Source: Rhizophagus irregularis (Eukaryota > Glomeromycota > Glomeromycetes > Glomerales > Glomeraceae). Taken from it: 64,000 nucleotides of DNA. Below, one piece after another: positions 59,363 to 64,000 of this stretch; the first letter of the stretch is position 1; every line of letters begins with the position of its first letter. Under the pieces are notes generated by a model. That model ran no database searches, was not told the DNA's origin, and saw only the letters and a list, made by a program, of their open reading frames with translations. The position numbers were made by a program, and so were the translations under genes. The stretch is taken from NCBI RefSeq assembly GCF_026210795.1, contig NC_089460.1:806001-870000 (forward strand), read 5' to 3'.

Positions 59363-60262
59363 ATTATTGCTTAATACTTGTTCTATATATTGTTGTAAGT
59401 CTTGCTACTACTTGTTCAGAGTAATATGTCTCTCTAGACTAAAATAAATTTAGAAACCCACAAGATAGAAAACTATAAAAACAAAGAAAAATAAAAAATA
59501 AAAATAAAAAATAACAAAAATTTTACTAGAAGTAAAGTATTTATTAAAAAAAATAAAAGTTTATAATAAGCGAAAATAAAAATTTTTTTTATTAAAATTT
59601 TGGTTATAAGTGTTAGCAGAAAGAGTTTCAAGTTTTATAATATTTTGCATTTAATTAAAATCATATAATATAATGTAATTTGACTATTTCAATTTCAATT
59701 TTAACTTTTAGACTTTCAAATTGAAATATTTTAACTTTTAGGTTTTAATTTTAGTTTTATGTATAATTATAATTAATTTGTGATCTGAATGTTAATCAGT
59801 AAAAATTCGTAAATAATAAGAATCTGCTGTTATTATAAAAACAAGTCATTTTTTACATTTGAAAGCTGTAGTTTTTCTGCTATATTGAGTTATTCCGATT
59901 TTTGCATTTTTTTAAAAATCAAGTAGAATTGAACTGAATAATTCCAGTTTAGTTTTTATTTAAGTTTGGTTTTTACCTGAATTGGAAAAAAATTGCACTA
60001 AACAGAATTTTATATATAATTTATAATTTTGATAATTAATTATTAGATTTTTAATAAAAAATATGTAAATATATAAATAATTATATAATCTAATTAAAAT
60101 TAAAATAGTTTGTTAAATCATATTTAAACATTTTATTAAATTATAACTAAATAATATTAAAAGAATAATTTTACTATTATTCAATTTATTTTAATAAGAT
60201 AATTTAAATAATATATAGAAATTATTAAAATCTGATTGCTAAAGTATTTTTTAAAATTAAAT

Positions 60263-60440
60263 TTTTTTTGGCTGCAGTATATTCAGAACTTTATTAAAAT
60301 AAATAAAGTTAATAGATATATGTGTAACGTAATCGAAAAAATAAAACTAATTTATTAAAAACTGAACTATCTATTAATTTATAATCAAATAACCATGTAT
60401 GCATTATCAAAGAAAACTTCAGACTAGTAAAGTAAAATTA
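60263..60440 (-). repeat. LINE-type 3' end fragment, copy B
   Basis: T-run, then GGCTGCAGTATATTCAGAAC and TTTATTAAAA; later ACCATGTATGCATTATCAAA. Homologous to 57885-58060. It may be the 3' end of the element whose ORF1 remnant lies at 61160-62107, as both are on the minus strand in the right order, but the stretch between is too decayed to prove this. Confidence 0.55.
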
Positions 60441-61159
60441 ATATGTAATTGTCCTTTTTTAGAAGGAATCTCTTCCTTCAGATTTATGTTCAAGTGCTCT
60501 TAAAACTAATTTACTGTAATTACAATACAAAATCCGAAACCTTTATGGAAAAAAAAATAAAAGAGCAATAAAAAAAAAGTTAGAGTAAAAATAATAAAGT
60601 AAAAGAAAAAAAAAATTAATTCAAATATAAGTATCTACTATAGTGGTATATCTTATTCTATAACTCTTCTAGTTTATTCAGTCATCCTATCAGTTAATAA
60701 GTATTTTTATGATATATCGTTTTTCAAAAAACCTTTCCTTTTATTTCAAATTACTTAAATCTTTTAATACTCACTTCTTGGTTTTGCTTCTGTTGCAAAT
60801 TGATCTTCTTTAGTGATCTATAAGATCAATTTAAAATAAGCGTAAAGTACTTTATTTATATACTTTAAATTCTTAAAATTGAAATTCTTAGTTAATGATT
60901 TTATTTAAGTTTATCTAAGTATCATAATAAGTAATCAATTTTGAGTATTTTTTATTTTGAACAATCTTAAAAACTTCACATTTAGTAAAAAAAAGTAATA
61001 ATTAGGCAGAGTTTTCAACAGAATATTAAATACCAGTTATTATTAATTTAAAAATATCCATTAAAATTGCCTAGAATTTTCATGTTTTTTATGTTACTTC
61101 AGATTTCAGATTACTGAAAACTATTGTACTGATAAACCTCCTAGAGGAGTAATCTAAAC

Positions 61160-62107
61160 TCCTTTATTCCATTAATTTAGGATCATGATATTAAGATTTA
61201 TTGATACTATAAGTATTATATATTTCTTCTGCATCTTGAACTTTATAGCTAAAACATTATCCCAAGCCTTAAGATAATTAAGTATTTCAATTAAAATCCA
61301 TTTGAAAGGAATATTATATATAATAATTTTCCAGACCTTATTCTTGAATATGGACTTATATTCAGTCATAATTGTTAAAATCATTTTTTCTGATAAATGT
61401 TGTTGAATTTTAGTTTTCTTTTCAAACTTTTCAGACTTTCTAAACTTATTAATTTACTATTAGAATTTTTTAAAGTAGTGTTACTATTATTTAATCGTTT
61501 ACATCTAATAGGAGTAAGTGAACTAGGCTAACTCTTATTATTAGATGTTTATTTTACAATATCACTAAAAGTCATCATATAGTTCTTTTCTTTTAAAATA
61601 AATAGCATAACTTTAATGTTTAAGAATTTTATTTGTATATTAACAATCATTTCTTATGATTGATATGTAGTATTTTTTATAATTTTTATATTCAGTAAAG
61701 AAGAAATAGGAGATTAAACCTTCTGATTAGATGATTTTGTTGACATGTCAAGATTAGCTAACTTTTTTTTTAAGATTCCAGGTTTCTTACTCATCAAAAC
61801 TTCAAGACTTTCAGTAAATTTTAACAGAAAGAATATGAAGTTTATTATTCTATTATTGATTATAATACCCAAATAGTTGGCTTCATCTTTATAGGTTTTA
61901 TCTATGAAGTTTAATAAGTAGTCCTTTATCTTATCTCAAAGTGCAAAAAATATCAATAGTCTGAGAAATTTCTGTAGTGCTAGATTTTTAAAACTTTTGC
62001 AGAATTTCTTTTATCTTTAAGATGAACTCCTTTTTCATACTGTTAATAACAGTTTTTTATGTTTTTATAAAGCTTATTTGAGTATTGTTATTATCATTAG
62101 TAGCCAT
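61160..62107 (-). pseudogene. LINE ORF1-like remnant with RRM-like segment
   Basis: ATG at 62105-62107 begins MATNDNNNTQISFIKT and stops; the frame continues in pieces as INSMKKEFILKIKEILQKF and STTEISQTIDIF. Downstream there is SMSKKPGILKKKLANLDMST-like sequence near 61780. The last open piece (61384-61172) reads KNKVWKIIIYNIPFKWILIE then ILNYLKAWDNVLAIKFKMQ. That piece has the beta-alpha-beta pattern of the RRM found in ORF1 proteins of glomeromycete LINEs (V..(I/V)..IP....). Several stops; dead copy. The assignment rests on pattern and context only. Confidence 0.5.
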
Positions 62108-62251
62108 AGTTTAATAAAAATAAAAAATTTTCTTTTGTAAAAAAGGATCAGCAATCAGAATTCTTTTATTATATTTCTATTAATATCAATTATAGAGATA
62201 AAATTTTATTACCATTTGTTTAATAAGACAATTTAAATATAATATCAAAAT

Positions 62252-62545
62252 AGGACCCCAAACATCTCTTATAGAACTCACAACTGACTTTTTGCCAAAA
62301 AAGACCTAATTTGCTCTTTTTTTATTTTCCATTTTTTGTGATTATCTTGGTATCCAGTGATCTGATTTATGTGATTTTTTTTTATTTTGTAGAGCTTGAT
62401 AAGAGCTACAAAACAAAAAAAAGTTTGTACAAATTGGACTATTATATGACGAGATAATCACAAAAAACTGATTTTTTTTTTGTAAAATTTAGGTCAATCT
62501 GCAAAAAAATTGCCACTGAGTTGTATATGTAATGTCTGGGATCCT
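62252..62545. mobile_element. 294-bp MITE with AGGACCC ends
   Basis: Left end AGGACCCCAAACAT and inverted right end AGGATCCCAGACAT match at 12 of 14. Flanking 8-mers are ATCAAAAT and ATTAAAAT (7 of 8). Second inner inverted block: CACAACTGACTTTTTGCC near the left and GGCAATTTTTTTGC/CAACTCAGTGGC in inverse near the right. Shares only the AGGACCC tip with the 59141 element; the interior differs. Confidence 0.75.
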
Positions 62546-62754
62546 ATTAAAATTATCAAAATCTAATTATTAATTCAATTTTTAAAATTAAGAATTGTTA
62601 AATAATTTTAAATTATATTTTCATTTATATTAATTATAAGTTAAATAATAATAATTTTATATTTTTAAAAATAATAGATAATGAAATATTGAATAAAATA
62701 TTACAATTTAGCATTTTTTATTTATATTTAGTATTATTTTATATTTAGCAAATA

Positions 62755-62942
62755 CAGTCATTCTTCCATTTAATCACCCCCTATATAATCACAACTCTTT
62801 TATAAGCACATTTACATTAATCCTAAGTTACTAATAAACTTATTAAGAAAACCTTTCTTTTAATCACATTATATATAATTTTTATAGTCACACCATTTTT
62901 TTATGGTCCCAAAGGGTATGATTATATAGGAGGATGACAGTA
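62755..62942. mobile_element. pogo/Tigger-like MITE, 188 bp
   Basis: Left CAGTCATTCTTCCATTTAAT and inverted right CTGTCATCCTCCTATATAAT, flanked by TA on both sides (62753-62754 and 62943-62944). Interior carries repeated (T/A)ATAATCACA motifs. No coding capacity. Confidence 0.75.
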
Positions 62943-63273
62943 TTTCACCATCTATCACTTTTAAAAATATAAAATTATTATTATTTAACTTATTTTAATG
63001 AAATAATTTAATAGATTATATTTTATTTTTTTTATAATCATTGGATTATTAAATTTATAATATCAAATAATATAAATTAAATAAAAAATATTAAATAGTG
63101 ATATTTTACTTAAGGTTTATTTTTTATCACACTTATAATATATCGCACTTTGGATATTTTGAATAAAATTATATAATGCAGGTAAAATTAAAATATGTTA
63201 AAATATATAACATTTAACTAAAATGTAAAAAATAGATTTTTTATAACTGAAAAAATTTTAAGTTTTTAGAATA

Positions 63274-63460
63274 CAGTCAACTCCCTCTATAGTCACTCCC
63301 GTTATAGTCACATTCTACTATATAGTCACACCAGTTGAATATTCAAAACACTTTATTATTAAAATTTATCCTATATAGTCACAATCTATCTATAGTCACT
63401 ATCACACCTATCCTCAAAAATCTTATATTAAAAAGAACCGTTTATAATCACAGTTATATA
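63274..63460. mobile_element. truncated pogo/Tigger-like element end
   Basis: Starts TA|CAGTCAACTCCCTCTATAGT. The motif TATAGTCAC recurs at least six times over 170 bp, the same subterminal motif as in the 62755 element. I could not find a matching right end, so the boundary is approximate. Confidence 0.6.
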
Positions 63461-63509
63461 AAAAATATATTAAATAACTTGGCATCTAATAATAGTACAA
63501 AGATGTATC

Positions 63510-64000
63510 ATAGCTTGTTAGAATCATCTCACTGAGACGAATCGAATGGTGGTAGTTTTATCCTTTTCCGATTACTGGCTGACGAGTTATTCAACAAAAT
63601 GTTGAACATCGGCATTATAATATTTCTTGATTTACGTTTACTGCGCCATTTAACATTTTGCTAGATTTCTCAGTACCTAGTGATTGTAAAAAGACGATTT
63701 ATAGCTCGTTGGAATCGACTCATCGAGACGAATCGAATGGTGATAAGCTCATCTCTCTGTGATCAATATTGACGGAGTTATTACTTAAAACCCATTTAAT
63801 ATTTTTTAATTTCGGAAATTGATCTAGTGATTGGATTTCGATGTATCTTATACCATTAGAACCGTCTCATCAAGACGAATCGAATGGCGGTAAGATCATC
63901 TCTCTACGATTAATATTGGCAGAGTTATTACACAAAAACCATTAATATTTTTTTAATTTCGGAAATTAATCTAGTGATTGGATTTCGACGTATTTTATAC
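63510..64000 (+). repeat. tandem satellite, three units, running off the window
   Basis: The anchor GACGAATCGAATGG occurs at 63536, 63727 and 63874, giving spacings of 191 and 147 bp. Units 2 and 3 are close copies, sharing CATCTCTCT, GATCAATATTG/GATTAATATTG, GGAGTTATTAC/AGAGTTATTAC, TTTTTAATTTCGGAAATT and CTAGTGATTGGATTTCGA. Unit 1 is more diverged and about 44 bp longer. GC content is higher than in the surrounding DNA. The array probably continues to the right. Confidence 0.85.

Overview
The window looks like nuclear DNA of a fungus. It is very AT-rich. Its genes are split by short GT-AG introns of about 50-180 nt. It carries fungal-type versions of conserved eukaryotic genes together with genes kept in early-diverging fungi but lost from yeasts, namely a Gemin7-like SMN-complex subunit and an SVIP-like p97 cofactor. 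The gene complement and the degenerate transposons suggest an arbuscular mycorrhizal fungus (Glomeromycotina, Rhizophagus-like). This is inference; no rRNA or species marker is present apart from RPB1.

Region 1 (1-39356) is gene-rich. In order: RPA12-like RNA polymerase I subunit (-, cut by the window edge), histidine phosphatase (-), SVIP-like p97 cofactor (+), SCO1-type copper chaperone (-), vacuolar-type alkaline phosphatase (+), H3K9 methyltransferase of the Clr4/SUV39 type (+), POP3-like RNase P/MRP subunit (-), MED15-like Mediator subunit with 41 consecutive Gln codons (+), RPB1, the largest RNA polymerase II subunit (-), a low-complexity protein with a conserved-looking tail (-), an RRM+YTH m6A-reader-like protein (+), Gemin7-like (+), CWC24/RNF113-like (-) and PRP28/DDX23-like DEAD-box helicase (-). 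Many work in transcription or RNA processing: Pol I and Pol II subunits, Mediator, RNase P/MRP, an m6A reader, snRNP assembly, and two spliceosome factors. The last three splicing-related genes are adjacent.

Region 2 (39357-64000) is gene-poor, about 70-80% AT, and built from decayed mobile elements. It has one apparently intact host gene, a bHLH transcription factor (53493-54958, -). A roughly 3.8-kb DNA transposon (42372-46184) has near-perfect 33-nt terminal inverted repeats and a broken gene for a transposase-like protein with a DNCTGQNKN motif. Inside it lie a 323-bp hAT-like MITE and an array of 118-120 bp units, each looking like a 41-44 nt micro-exon flanked by splice signals. Several other non-autonomous elements still have their target-site duplications (8 bp for hAT-like, TA for pogo/Tigger-like). 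LINE ORF1 and ORF2 remnants and two tandem satellites complete the region, one satellite running off the right edge.

Exon boundaries were placed by hand from GT/AG signals and reading-frame continuity. For RPB1, alkaline phosphatase, CWC24 and the YTH gene the exon lengths sum to a multiple of three, which supports the models. Nothing was checked against transcripts or databases.
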